Counted from the stretch's first letter, positions 10,820 through 23,080 are shown. The stretch is 64,000 nucleotides of DNA from Drosophila pseudoobscura (GCF_009870125.1 NC_046681.1:3720001-3784000); one strand, 5' to 3'. A program made the numbers and translations. Notes: generated by a model from the letters alone, not told the origin.

Positions 10820-13054
10820 TTAAGAGGCCACACACTCTGAAGTAAAGGGGGAGAAAAGTAATGGATTATTCGAGAGTTCAATAGTGGATCGGGAGTATAT
10901 AACTTACTATCTGAAGCGGTCCAGCCGATGTGAACACTGTTCTTGATGTTCTCCGCCTCCAGCCAGACGCGAAGGGGTTCGAAGTATTCGGCAATGGCCT
11001 TGCCACTCATGATGCGCTCCCCGTTGAAGGCCTCCAGTGCATCGGGCCAGGGCTTGGAGGCACCCATAGAGAGCATGTTACTGTGGAGTGGACAAAGGAA
11101 TCCCCATAGATTAGCAGACATACTAACTTATTTGAGAGCAGCCCTTACTGGAAGGCTTCGCCTGCTGCTGCACTGCCGTAGATATCACAGTTGTCAAGGG
11201 GCAGCTCCGCATTGTTGGCATCGTATTGACCAGCCTTAATGCAGGCGGACTTGTAGAACTGGAACTGGATGATGATGGCGACCAGGTACCTGCGCGAAAC
11301 CCCCAATCACGTCATAAAATCAACAAGAGACGACTTAACAAACCTCAGATACTCGACATCCGCTGAGACATGATATTTGGCAGGGGGGTCGAAGTCTTTC
11401 TCGCTACGCACAACCGGAGGCTCGATGCCGGAGTACTGCTCACGCAGCTTCCAGAACTCACAGTTCCAATTTGCCTTCTCCACCTCCCCGCGGAACAGCG
11501 CCCATCGGTACTTGTCCATGGTGAAAGCAAACGGCAGGAACACGATCTTCTCCAGAGCCGTGAGGAAGAGCTGGTTGATGCGGGCCTCGTCATCGCGAAC
11601 ATAGTTCGACAGCAGGCCGATCTTCTCCAGATGCTTGGGCGTGGACACGGACAGGGAGAGCACATCCCCAACGGCTTCATGGAAGCCAGGATTACCTCCC
11701 GTCCGATATACGAAGGGTAGGTGCTGATACTGAAGGAAATACTGAATGTGACCCACCTCGTGGTGGACTGTGAACAGCTGGTTTTGGGTGACGCGGGTGC
11801 ACTGCTTGATGCGGACATCGTTCTTTAGGTAAAAATTCCAGGCACTGGCATGGCATATCAAGTCGCGACCATCCGTGGGCTTCTCGATGATAGACTTGTC
11901 CCAGAAATCCCTATTGTAGATCAAATAGATTTAGATCCAGGTTCAACATAGAATTATAGCAATCTTCAATCTTACTTCGGCAATTTGGTGAGGTTCATCG
12001 AGGTGAAAAAGTCATCGCCCATTTGGAACATCTTGAGGGGGGTATATCCTTGTTTCTCCATTTCTTCGGTAACATCCACCAGTGGCTTCTCGGGGAAGGG
12101 AGAAACAATGTCCGCGATCTCAGACCATTGCTGCGCCCACATGTTGCCAAGAAGATGCATGGGAATGGGTCCGTTCTCAGAGACCACCTCGTTGCCGTAA
12201 TACTTCCTCAGGCGGTAGCGCACATAGCCATGGACCTGTTCGTAGAGCGGGCGGATTTCGGCGAAGATGTTATCCAACTGCTGTTCGAAGGTGTCATCCT
12301 CGTACTTATCCAGCCAGAGCTCAGCCCCGGAGGTGAAGTCTGACAGAAGGGAGAAGTGTGAAAATGATTTCAGAGAAGTCTCCAGCCAGTCTCTACATAC
12401 TGTTCAGTTTGGCAGCCTTGGTGTTCAGCTCCACATAGCGCTCGAAATTGGAGCGCACGGCCGTGCCTGCCTTGTCGTAGAACTCACGCCAGTAGTACTT
12501 GAGCTCCTCATGGTCCCGGCTCTTGCCAATAATCTCCTCTATCTCTGGCTCAAGTTCCAAATCACATTTCGCATTTTCCTTGTAGTTGCAGATATTCACT
12601 TTGGCAAAGTTCGACTCCATGGCGGATTTGGTTTCCAAGAAATCTGCATATTCCACCTCGGATAGGGCGGCATTTCCCATTTCGGACAGTCTCTTGAATT
12701 GTCTCTTGATATCATCCGATTGATAATTATGCCACTGGAATTTCTGATTATCGCTCAACACCTCCTTCTTGAATTGCGCCAACTCAGCGGAGATCTCGTT
12801 CTTTTTCTTTTCGTTCTCATCGTTTAAGTTCGAGGCATAAGCCCAGGAAGCCTCTGTTTGCACGTTGGTGCGCTTGGCCAGCTCCTTGTTCAGATTCTCC
12901 AAATACTCTTTGGCCTGAATCTCCTCCTTCACCAGGGCTTGCGCGAGCTAACCAGAGAATGTTTACCACGATATAGCTATGGAATCCATTTTTCAAGATG
13001 TTGTTATCGACTCACCGTCAACGTAGCCAGCAGGGCTACGATGAACACTCTCAT
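10820..13054 (-). CDS. Ance: Ance copy B, inverted (secreted M2 zinc peptidase)
   Basis: CDS on the minus strand, join: 13016-13054, 12401-12947, 11976-12339, 11344-11910, 11149-11289, 10908-11080, 10820-10836. Every exon has exactly the same length as in copy A (39, 547, 364, 567, 141, 173 and 17 bases), giving 615 codons plus stop with no frame break. The zinc motif is HEVGH and Glu395 (FHEAVGD) is kept, so it should be active. The signal peptide begins MRVFIVALLATLT. The N-terminal exon differs from copy A at many residues (for example QFKKEVLSDNQ against KFMKEVSSDIQ), whereas the last exons and the introns between them are nearly identical. No match to the copy A promoter or 5' UTR exon is seen upstream; similarity ends near 13560. 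Confidence 0.93.
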
Positions 13055-13740
13055 CTTGTTCTCCAAGGCGCCCGCCACAGAAATTAAGTCAAAATTTTTT
13101 AGTTTAGATTATAAGGGATTCCATAGATCGGTTGTGCCATTCAGATGACGTGCCTTAGTTGTGAGAATCATCAGAGTGTCTGATGATTCTCCGTAATTCC
13201 TCGTAATTATATAAAGTGTCTATGGAGTCAGCTTGCTCTTTAAATGGTCTCTATATTATTTATATAATGTATATCTACGAGTGGATTTTGTAGCACCAAC
13301 AGATTTGCAATGGCACCTCATGTATCACCGCGATAGAATCGCGACTGTTGATTGGTTCCAATTGTACTCGTACTTCCATTTAAAAAATCAATTCACACCA
13401 GAAAATAAAAATAAAATGAGTGTGAAATTATGAAAGCAATTTGCGGTGAAGTTCTAAAATAAAGCTGGCATACTATTATATATTTTAATTAGTTTCGTTT
13501 CCCCATTCCTAATATTAATTACTGGGTGAGTCATTTTCCGCTCTAACGTAGAGTAAACTATACGGATATATTCAATTATCAAATATCTAAAGAGGATTAA
13601 AAAAGAGAGAGGCAAACGCAAAGTGATGCGTAATTTAAACTGGATAGTACCATTTTTGGAACTTTAGTGTGGAAATAGCACTAATTACTTGGGTCTAGTA
13701 AAGGAACCAAGAGTTGAGATTAAAGATGTCAAACTTTGTT
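13055..13740. other. 5' flank of Ance copy B
   Basis: Up to about 13562 this matches, in reverse complement, the intron 1 end upstream of Ance copy A, including the GCAATTTGCGGTGAAGTTCT block. From 13563 to 13740 I see no similarity to copy A and no TATA plus initiator pair on the minus strand. Whether and from where copy B is transcribed cannot be told from the sequence. Confidence 0.5.
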
Positions 13741-14934
13741 ATTTATTGGTCATGGATTACATTGTTATGATCCGCCTCTTTGCCACCCTGGCCTATCGTT
13801 CCCAGCTAGCTCACGGGGAAGTCAGAGGTGTTTCCGACCCGATAAGCCAGGGGACGGATTGAACAAAACAAAAACAAAAAAACATACAAAAAAACAAATC
13901 TAATTTATAGGACAGACTTGTCCTCGTTGGCACTTTCGGGGATAGTTGGTTTCGTTATCCCTAGCAGGGTCCCACCCTTCCAAGAGCGCCACCTTTTGAA
14001 TTCGCTCCCTTTTCATATTCAGGGTCCCGCTCTTCTTCTCACTCTCGTCCCATCGTTTTCTATTCACTCATGGCTCTTTTCAAATTTTCATTTTATATCC
14101 ATTATATTTTCTTATTTATCTTCTTGAAAATTATTAATTAATAATCTAGGTTTATATAAAGCAAACAAATAATAACACAAAAATACTAACAAACAAAAAA
14201 AAACCCTATTTCGGCCGAATTGGCAGCCCCCTTTGATAGAGGTTGTTGCTTGCTGATGTTTACGTTTAATCGTGGTGTTTTTTTGTATGATAGTGATATT
14301 TTGTTTAATTGTGGGCCGGACGGGTGTAGATGTGTGAAATGTGGTGATGTTATGTGATGTGTTATGAATGAGGGTATACACGCGTGGGTTGTGTGTGATG
14401 TGGGTGGATGAAGGTGTGTGTCCACCGGAAACTTCCTCCTTTTTTCTTCCTCGACCCGTTTCCTTTTCTCCCACGCAAGTCTGCCACTGCTTCCCAGGAT
14501 CCACTATAGATGCCGCTGTCTCTTTCTTCTCCAGCCCTGATACCTATCGGCTCTCTCCAAAACCGCCCATAATAACATGCATGGTGATCATGGTGGCAGG
14601 ATCAGTTTGTGGATGGAACACTGATAGTCATGGTGAGACTGTTTGCTCTGCTTTTATTTGTTTTCTCAGATTGATTGCTTCGGTCATAGATGATATCTTC
14701 GACAAGAATATATGGGCCATGATGAAATTGGCCGTTTTTTTTAGTGCTCTATAGTTAAAAGTAATATGCACATAGTTAATATGCTCATCATTGTATTTTT
14801 CCGCTTTAGCATCTAGTTTTACGTGCATATACCCAGCGACAAAAAAAAACCCGCACTCTGATATTTTATGCATTTGTGATTTCTCCAGCCTTGGGTTTCC
14901 CCAAATGTTATCCGGGCAGCAGGTAGTGGCTGAG
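13741..14934. other. Repeat-rich DNA downstream of the LINE; contains a dispersed unclassified repeat
   Basis: Two open frames at 14112-14504 are rich in Thr, His and Lys and look like low-complexity DNA, not genes. The part at about 14800-14915 (minus) recurs in inverted orientation at about 22975-23080 (shared blocks GATAACATTTGGGGAAACCC and ATCAGAGTGCG plus a T run). It may be the tail of a second element inserted at the 3' end of the LINE. Confidence 0.45.
14800..14915 (-). repeat. Unclassified dispersed repeat, copy 1
   Basis: Shares GATAACATTTGGGGAAACCC, GCTGGAGAA, CATAAA/TATCAGAGTGCG and a T run followed by GCTGG with 22975-23080 in the opposite orientation. Confidence 0.7.
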
Positions 14935-14964
14935 TTTGTCATTGCGTTCCTTGGACATGATTTT

Positions 14965-17900
14965 CTAGGTTCTGCAGGCGGTGGTACTCCTCCACCTACT
15001 TTGGGTTTGTGATCCGGCCTGCTTTTCTAGATCGCTTTGCAGCGTTCTGAGGGAGACAGGCACGTTCTCGGTTCTCGTATTCGCCAGCCCGACGCCTTCC
15101 TTAGCTAGTACGTCCGCTGTCTCGTTCCCTTCGCTGCCCTGGTGGCTGGGAATCCAGTTGATCCGCACTGACTTTGTCGTGCTTAGGGTATCTAGTGCCT
15201 TCCTGCTCGCCAAGACATTTCTGGATCTGACTGCGGACGACTGCATGGATCTTATCGCCGCTTGGCTGTCGACGAATAGGTTGACCGCATCGTGTGCTCT
15301 TTTAGTGAGAAGAGCGACCTCTGCTGCTTTCCTGATGGCAAAAACCTCTGCCTGGAATATGCTACAATGGTCCGGTAGCCTATATGACAGCCTTATCTCG
15401 GGGTCTGTACAGTATATGCCCGCTCCTACTCCTCCGTCCATCTTGGAGCCGTCCGTATATATATTGAGGTGCTCCGTTTGGTCTCTTCCGATTTTCCAGT
15501 CTTCAGGTCCCAAAGATGCAGTTGTTTTTACGTCGAGGCATGTTTGGGGGGTCATGTAATTAGTTGATCTGTTCATTTCCCTTCCAATTGAACTATGCCC
15601 GTATTCTTGTGGCGACATATTTCCTGAAGCGATGAGGCGTTGTGCTGCCTTTCCTGCAGTCAGACGGGCGTGGATGTCAAGGGGTTCGATTCCAAGTAGG
15701 GTTTCGAGTGCTCTTGTTGGGGTTGACCTCTGTAATACAGAGCAAAGCCTGTCGCTGAGTCCTTTCCATAAGCTTATGATACGTTTTCTTTCCAGTAGCT
15801 TGCCACCACACTAATACTCCATACAGCAGAGTTGGTCGCACCACCGAAATGTAAATCCAATGCATCAGAGCCGGAGACAGGCCCCATGTGCTGCTGAGCA
15901 TCTTCTTGGATGCATAAAGCGCAATGGTGGCCTTCTTCACCCTTTCCAATACATTGGGTTTCCATGCCAGTTTACTATCCAGTACTGTGCCCAGGTATTT
16001 GACTTGTGTTTTTGGGGTTAGCCTAGTTTGATTGATCTTCGGGGGGGTCCATATCGGTACCTTGTACCTCTTGGTAAAGAAGATGAGGCCCGTCTTGTCC
16101 GCGTTGATACTGAGTCCTACTTCTTCCGCCCACTCGCGTATCTCCCTGAGTGTTCGTTCCATTAGTGAGCTGAGGGTCGATGGGCAAACACCCGTAATAA
16201 GTATGCTTATGTCGTCCGTATAAGCTGTTATTATTGGGGCCTTCCTTTCGTATCTCTTGATGAGGTCGTCGACCACCAGATTCCACAGGAGGGGCGACAG
16301 GACTCCAACCTGGGGTGTGCCTCTGTGTGCCTCTTTCACCATGGAAGCGGTGCCCCACTCTGATTGCACCCGTCTGCAACCTAGGAGGTTCCTTATCCAC
16401 AGGTTTATTGCTGGGTGTGTATTAGTTGCTACCAGGCAATTTGTTATTGCTTCCGTAGCCACGTTGTTGAATGCTCCGGAGATGTCCACGAATACTCCCA
16501 GTGCATACTTTTTATTGTGAAGGGCTTTCTCAATGGTAGCTACTACCGAATGTATTGCGGTCTCCACCGATTTCCCTTTAGTATATGCATGCTGGTTGGT
16601 TGACATCAATCCCCCTACCTCATTCCTGATGTGTAAGTCCAGCAGCTTTTCTAGCGTTTTTAATATAAAGGAGGTAAGGCTTATCGGTGTATAGTCCTTG
16701 GGACTCGCATGGCTGCACTTTCCAGTCTTTGGGAGGAAGACAACTCTCGAGGTTCTCCATTGGATAGGGATATAGCAAGTACTTATACAAGCTGTGAATA
16801 TTGCGGAGAGCCATGGGGTAATCGCCTCTTTGGTCACCTGCATCATGGCTGGGAATATCCCGTCAAGTCCTGGTGCTTTTGTGCCCGCAAAGGAGTCTAT
16901 TGCCCAGTGGATTCGCTTGGTGGTTAACAGATCTGTTGGGGGATGTTGTTCCTCGGTTGCTAGGTCCTGGTGCTCTTTGGCATCAGCGACCTCGGTGCAA
17001 CCAGGGAAATGTTCCTCCATTAGTGCTGTTTGGGCTTCGTCACTGCCCTCTGTCCACTGTCCGTCATCTAGCTTTAATTGGCTTTGTATGGTAGGCTGCT
17101 TAGAGAGCAGCTTCCGTAGCCGTGCGGTTTTTGGTACTTTCTCGATGTTGGAGCAGAAGGTCCTCCACGAGTTCCGTTGTGCTTTACGTATTTCCTTCTT
17201 GTAGCTCCTGAGTAGGAGTCTGTATTCCTCATAGACGATCCCTTCGTTCGCTTGTTTGGCGATCTTAAAGAATTCCTTGAGGTTGTCCCTTTGAAGAGAG
17301 AGATCCCGGCTCCACCAGAGTGGCTTGAACCTCTTCTTCATCCTCGAGGGTTTGCACGATGTGTGGTAGGCGACCAGCAAAGCGTTGGATAGGGTCTCTA
17401 GAGACTTCTCTATGTCCACCGCGGATTTTACTGTGCCCGGACTCGCGAGCTTCGAAGTAACTGTCTTTTTAAACTTTGCCCAGTTTGTGTTCCGGGGGTT
17501 TCTATAGACTGTTGTCTTCGAAAGGTGTTTGAATTCGCACTTGAACTGAATGTACTTATGGTCTGAGAAGGATGGTCTATCGAGGACCCTCCAGCTAGAT
17601 ACCGTAGTACTGTTTCCCATTGCAAGTGTTAGGTCTAGCACGTTAGATGAGGTCGGACCTACGAAGGTGTGCTCCTCCCCAACGTTTGCTATATATAGAT
17701 TAGTTGCTAGTATAAAGTCTAAGAGTGACTCACCTCTGTCATTGATGTCGGTGCTTCCCCACACATTGTGGTGGGCATTGGCATCCGTCCCGATTGCGAG
17801 TTGATTCTGTCACCAGGCTCCTGAGTTCGTCGGGTGGTGCGGGTCTGTCGTGAGCCATGTAGCAGGAAGCCACCAGAAGGCGCTTTTCCTCGCTTTCCAG

Positions 17901-18060
17901 CATCACAACCGTCAGGTCAACCGTGCTGTAATGAGACATAAGGTAAGCCTGTCGCAATCCAGGGCTCCTGGACTAGAGCTATGTCGGCGAGCCCTTGCTC
18001 CATGGCGATGAGGAGCTCCGCCGACGCTACCTTGCTTTTATGCAAGTTTAGCTGCAGCAC
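14965..18060 (-). pseudogene. LINE ORF2: endonuclease, reverse transcriptase and RNase H, frameshifted
   Basis: The endonuclease N-terminus reads LNLHKSKVASAELL...VQEPWI just upstream of 17957, and its C-terminal FSDHKYI motif lies near 17560. There is a frame break near 17760. Reverse transcriptase follows (15677-17764): KAPGLDGI, the palm motif AYTDD, HRGTPQVGVLSPLLW, and KYLGTVLD. The palm box is YTDD, not the usual YADD or FADD. A further frame change near 15700-15730 leads to RNase H (14965-15618) with IYTDGSK, AEVFAIRKA, LFVDSQAAI and ETADVLAKEG, so all four acidic residues are present. The usual order is kept. The breaks make it a pseudogene. Confidence 0.85.
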
Positions 18061-19481
18061 ACTCAGCATGGGTGGCTGGCTCACTTGCATCCGACGGGTT
18101 GACTACTAACGTCAGGTCACCGTCTTCCTCGTCTTCGTCCACAAGCGCAAGACCCTGGGCGGCCTCCACGATGGACTCGACACCTATGTCCTTTTCCACC
18201 TCGCCTACCTGCAGGGTATGCGCGTCCTTGTCCTTAGGGTGGCGCTTTTTGAGGCGCAGGTAGACGCTACCCATGTCCCACGCCATCTTCCCGAACTTGG
18301 GATACAGCAGGTCCTCTGCCTCCTTGTTTATTTGGAGGATCACACATTGGCCCCCTCTTTGGGTAGTGGGCTACAAATGTGTAGGATCCTCCAATCGGTC
18401 GTTGGCACGTCCGCGTTTTGCCGCTGAAGGAGTTTCAGCGCTCGGTCTCCCTGGATTGTGATGGGGAAGAGTCCCTTCGCCTTAGGCTTGGACGGGATAA
18501 GCTCCCGGTCCACAACCTCCAGCTTGGCCCCCTCCCACATCGCCTCCAGTTGGCAGACTGTACGCGTCAGCCACCTTAGGGTTGGATCGTCGTTGCACTT
18601 TAGGATCTTAACCCCATTTAGCCACCCAGCACCATTGAACGTGGGCATAGGGGCCGCGGGGTCTTCTTCCATGTGTGCAAACAGTGCGTCGACGAGACGC
18701 GCGTGCACAAGCTTCCACTGTGCCGCTGACATCTTGCCGTTTTCCTCGCTCCTGTCGATGAGTGCCACGATCCTGTGTCGTTTGGTCACATCGCTGACCT
18801 TCGCTTTCGATTTCGATGGCTTCTTAGCCACTTTCGGTGAAGGGGCTGCACTCTTGGGCCCGCGTTGCCGCTTTCTCGCCGGAGTGTCTTTAATGGCACT
18901 CTCAGTCGAGCGTTGCCTTGGTGGCCATCATCTCCTCCACCTTATTGGCATATTCGCCATTCGACGCCCTCATCTGTGGCATCTGGGCGTAATGAAGTCG
19001 GCCCTCCTCTACTCGCTGCTCGGCCCAGGCTAGCTTGACCTTCTTCTCCTGGGAGATGTCTACTTTACCTTGCAGCCGGCTTTTGATATTGAGGGCCGCT
19101 TTGTATTGTGCTTTGGCCTTCATCCCCTCCTCGGAACGCTTCGGCCCTTCCCTACGCAGGGAGCTGGTGCCTGGTTCCGGCGAGCGGAGAAGGCTCTCTT
19201 CCTCCGTCCTGCTCATAGAGAGCACGCTCTCCAGATCTGTGTCTGTGTCGACTGTGTCTGTCGACCAACTTGCAGGCTGCGGAGTGAGTTGTTTTTGTTG
19301 TTGTTGTTGTGGCAGTAGCTTTACAAGTGACTTGGCCTGCTCCCGCCAAGTTTGAGTTGTGACCGCTGGCGACACGCAGAGAGGATTGCTCCTCCCCGTG
19401 CCCGCCGGTGTTAGCAGTCACGCTTCCCACCGACGTTTGGGTTGACATCCCAACCCGTGCTTTATCCTTCTTCGCCTCCAT
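18038..19481 (-). pseudogene. LINE ORF1 (gag-like), frameshifted
   Basis: Three open frames line up head to tail on the minus strand. The first starts MEAKKDKARVGMST near 19481 and shifts frame around 19370 into a Gln/Thr-rich and then charged segment (18902-19375). The second covers 18340-18831, with a Lys-rich start and a globular region containing WLTRTVCQLEAMW. The third is 18038-18343, an acidic C-terminus. No CCHC zinc knuckle is visible. It precedes the ORF2 start directly. The nucleic-acid binding role is inferred from its position only. Confidence 0.7.
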
Positions 19482-19879
19482 ATTTGGCCCGAGGGTCCAT
19501 ACTGGTTAATATTTTTCGGGGGGACCACCCCCTGGCGTTTTAGGCCTGACCGCCAGGCACCTCTAGCCATGGCCCTGGTTCGGTTCCCCCGACTTTGAAT
19601 CGGGAAGACGCCGGACCATAGCCTTAGCTAGACACTGCATTACCCCGGAAAGAGCAAGCGACAGTGCATTACCCTTGTCCGGGGTGATGCAGTGTCCATT
19701 GCGAAGCCGGCACCCTCGTGGAGGGTTCAGCTAGAGGATTTTCGCCAGCCAGTACTTAGAAACAAACTATTTTCAAAATAATACGTTTTTAACGTTAACG
19801 AAGCTAAAATTAAATTAAAATAGAGAAACAACTTTTTACAGCAATATTTTGTGGAACCAATGTTAGCAATAGGGTAAGG

Positions 19880-20385
19880 AAAGATCGTGTTATTGTTAAA
19901 CGAGCATCAGGATCGACTTCGAATTTATGTTGAAATAGCATCAAAGCAACGGCTCAAACTATTCAAAGTCGACCAAAGAAGGTGCCTGGCATAAAGCCAC
20001 ATCTACATAGTCGAATCAAGCAAGCTCGCTTTAATTGGTCTAAAGAAAAATCAAATTGGGTTAATCTGAGTGGTGGCGAAACATATTCTCGGATGAGTCA
20101 AAATTTCATCTCATTGGACCAGATGGATCGCGCACAGCAAGCCACAGAAGAGGAGAATACTTTTCCGAAAATTGCTGCTTTTCCACCGCAAAGCATTCGC
20201 CTAATATCATGATATGGGGATACAATCTAACTATAAAACTGAATTGCTAATCGGATTTTACATTAATTCCCAAGATAGGCCATCTAACAGGCACAGCCTC
20301 AATCCGATAGAGAATGTCTAGGCCCTTATATTTGCCAAAATAAAAAATCGGAAGTTAGGTGATATTAAAGAAGTTTGGTTTGAGG
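19880..20385 (+). mobile_element. Tc1-type transposase remnant
   Basis: Across two or three frames the plus strand reads motifs of a Tc1 transposase: a basic KPHLHSRIKQARFNW segment, then SDESKFHLIGPDG (the first catalytic Asp block), TAKHSPNIMIWGY, and LNPIENV near 20305 (the third catalytic residue block). Frames are broken several times, so it is a dead fragment. It lies between two LINE sequences. Confidence 0.75.
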
Positions 20386-21821
20386 ATGGTTAGGTTAGGT
20401 TAGGTGGAGGCGGTTGCCAGGCTCGCTCGGAGCCTGCCACACTTAGGCCGGTTTTAACTCATTGTGATACGGCTTGGGGATCTTTCCCTTCCTGCAAAAG
20501 TGAGACTTTATGTCAGCAGTTGTTCCAGCCAGATGCTCTTATCAAGTTAGCGATCTTTCTGGGACACAGTGTAGACATCTCCGAGATGTTGGTTAGAAAG
20601 GCAGAGCCTAAGTGTTGTAGCCTTCTTCTGTTGAGAGCTGGACAGGAGCTGAACCGATGTTCCTCTGTCTCCTCATAGTCCTCGTCTCTGCAGTTACGAC
20701 GGAAATCATTATGTGGTTCACCCAGCCTGTTAGCGTGGGTGCCTATTAGACAATGTCCTCTAAGGGAACGTATGACTGCGCTGCACCTTTCCCCTACCTA
20801 GTTTGCAGAGCTCAGAGGTGCACTTCTTATCCATGTTCGGCCATGTTAGCCGAGTTGGTCGACAGCATGGCCCCATTCGTCACTTAACGTCTGCCATTCG
20901 CTTTTATTGCTCCTTTATGATAAGCTTACATATAAGGCTGATAGCAAATTGCTGAGCCATCTCGTGAAGAGATTTGCGGCAGTTTGCCACGGTGGTCGAG
21001 TTCGACGAAATCGCGTTAAGTGATTTGATCGCAGCTTGGCTGTCGCTGTAGATGTTTAGCTGGGTTGCCGTGACGGTGACTGTTTGAAGGCAGTACAGAG
21101 CCTCCCCGATTGCTGTAACTTCGGCTTGGATGACGAAGCCTTATGTTTAGCTGTTCAGAGTAGATTCCTCCTCTACCGTCCAGCTTCGAGCCATCCGTGA
21201 AGATGCTTATGACTCCAACTGGGCCTGGGAGTCCCTCGAGCCATTCGTCTCTGTGGGGGATGATAGTGTTGAAGGGAGGTTCTTTTCCTGCAAGGTCAAA
21301 GCTGTGAAGGCATAAAATAGCGTTTAGCGCATCATTTGGAGTGGTGCGAAGAGCTACACTGATGCAAAGATCTGAACTTTTCTCAGCTGATTGGTGATTG
21401 TCCTTTTTGATAGGGCAGGCCACCACACGGTAACTCCGTAGAGTAGTATAGGTCTGACTATTGCTAAATATATTCATTGGACTATGCTTGGTTCATGTCC
21501 CATTTTAGGCCAATGTGTTTTTTGCAAGCGTAGACTGCTGTCGTTGCCTTCTTCACTCTATCCTTGACATTCAGGTTCCAATTAAGCTTTTTGTCAATTA
21601 CCAACCCTAAGTAACTGGCACTATCGCTGAATGAGAAAGCCCATATCCATTCAGTATTGGGGGTTTGACGTTTTATTTATTTCTGAATAACAAAAGTTCC
21701 CTTTTCGAGGGATTTAATCCCAATCCGCGCGATTCTGTCCATCCGGACAATCGAGCAAGCTTTGCGGTCATTAAGTCGCAGAGTGTCTGGGGGTATTTCC
21801 CCGCGAAGATAATTGGAACGT
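20386..21821 (-). mobile_element. Second LINE fragment: RT C-terminus and RNase H, with a TTAGG-like tail
   Basis: The minus strand at 21470-21610 reads WNLNVKDRVKKATTAVYACKK-like sequence, the conserved end of the reverse transcriptase seen also in the LOA-like element. It is followed by IFTDGSKLDG of RNase H near 21180 and by further frames broken by indels. The element ends at 20388-20407 with GGTTAGGTTAGGTTAGGTGG on the plus strand, which would be a CCTAA-type simple tail in the element's own orientation. It is interrupted upstream by a DINE-1 copy at 21822. Confidence 0.75.
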
Positions 21822-22816
21822 CGTCCGGGGGAACGTTGTGAGTTGCTGCGGAGACCGCAACTCTACATTTATACCCGATACTTAGTCAGTATGGCTCTCC
21901 TCCGGCAGACGCCGCGAATATTAAACGACACGACAGAGAGTGCGTGCGAGAGAGACAGAAAATCAGTCTGAGCGCGACGTAGGTCGCTGCGTAGCCACTG
22001 CAAATAAACTTGTTCCTTTTGGCTATAAAAATCCAGATGGTCATTATCTATGCACAATCATAGAATCTTCGAATCTTCAATATTGTGTATGCCACAGATT
22101 TTCGTTCTTTGTGGGGGCGTAAGGGGGTGGGGCTAAATTTTGAGATATACGTTTAATGGTGAGATCAAACGGGAGTGCGAATACCAAATTTGGTTACTCT
22201 AGCCTTAATAGTCTCTGAGATTTGTAGATGCCCCAGATTTTCGTCATTTGCGGGGGAGGAAGGGGGTGTGGCGAAATTTTGACACAAAACGGTCAAGGTC
22301 CGATATCACAGTAGTGTGGATACCAAATTTGGTTGCTCTAGCTCTTATAGTCTCTGAGATCCTTGAACTGAATTTTGCAATTGGCAAAACCGAACCAAAC
22401 AGAGCGAGAAAGAATGAAATTGTTTTCTTGATTCTGACTATAATAAATATACGATCTGGTTCAGATGTAGCACTTTAAAAGATATAGTCATCCTCTACGA
22501 TTCTGCGCTTTCAGTTTTCTCGTATCTTTGAAATTGTGGATGCCACAGATTTTCGCCCTTTGTGGGGGCGGAATTACATTCTTGTAACAGTGACATATCA
22601 CTGTAGTCCGGATTTGAAATGTCGTTGCTCTAGCTCTTATAGTCTTTGAGCACTAGGCACTGATAGGGACGGACAGACAGACAGGGCTCAATCGACTCGG
22701 CTATTGATGCTGATGAAGAATAAATATAGTTTATGGGGTCGGAAACGATTCCTTTTGGACGTTACACACATCCACTTTCACCACATATCTAATATACCCC
22801 AATACTCATTTTGAGT
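21822..22816 (+). mobile_element. DINE-1/INE-1-type Helitron-derived element
   Basis: It begins with the GGGGGAACGTTGTGAGTTGC end and TTATACCCGATACT, contains GGGGGTGTGGCGAAATTTT blocks and a GGACGGACAGACAGACAGG tract, and ends CCCCAATACTCATTTTGAG. The final GTATCGGGTATAA arm is missing. It is inserted in the LINE fragment. It is non-coding. Confidence 0.85.
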
Positions 22817-22974
22817 TTCTATAATTTAACTGAATTATTTTCCATCTTTTAATCAAATTACTAAATGATCGTTGAAAAAAGTGTTATTTGAGAAAACATA
22901 TGTTTTTAATTATATGAACATGACTTCAAACAATTTAGTATATACTTTTTTTTAGGAATTGGTTTAACGAAACA

Positions 22975-23080
22975 AAAATAGCAAATATTAGACAAATCGG
23001 ATAACATTTGGGGAAACCCACGCTGGAGAAGTAAAAAAAGCATAAAGTATCAGAGTGCGTTTTTTTTTCGCTGGTTGTAG
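22975..23080 (+). repeat. Unclassified dispersed repeat, copy 2
   Basis: Partner of 14800-14915, in the plus orientation. The family is not recognised. Confidence 0.7.

Larger units (their letters stand above)
9553..13562 (-). repeat. Arm 2 of the inverted repeat
   Basis: Partner of 2315-6306. It contains the complete Ance copy B and the Ance-2 pseudogene. The inner end meets a reversed DINE-1 fragment; the outer end meets unique and transposon sequence at about 13563. Confidence 0.8.
14935..19740 (-). mobile_element. LOA-clade-like non-LTR retrotransposon (Bilbo/TRIM/baggins type), decayed
   Basis: Read on the minus strand the element has a 5' UTR (about 19740-19490), an ORF1 region, an ORF2 with apurinic endonuclease, reverse transcriptase and then RNase H, and ends near 14935 where another repeat begins. 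A C-terminal RNase H domain is typical of the LOA and I clades, and LOA elements such as Bilbo and TRIM are known from obscura-group flies; the clade call is inferred from this and from the overall protein style. At least four frame breaks mean it cannot code for intact proteins. No poly(A) tail or target-site duplication was found. Confidence 0.8.

Noticed and set aside
14112-14504. Minus-strand open frame rich in Thr, His and Lys
   Set aside because: The composition looks like translated simple-repeat DNA; no domain, no splice context, next to a dead LINE.
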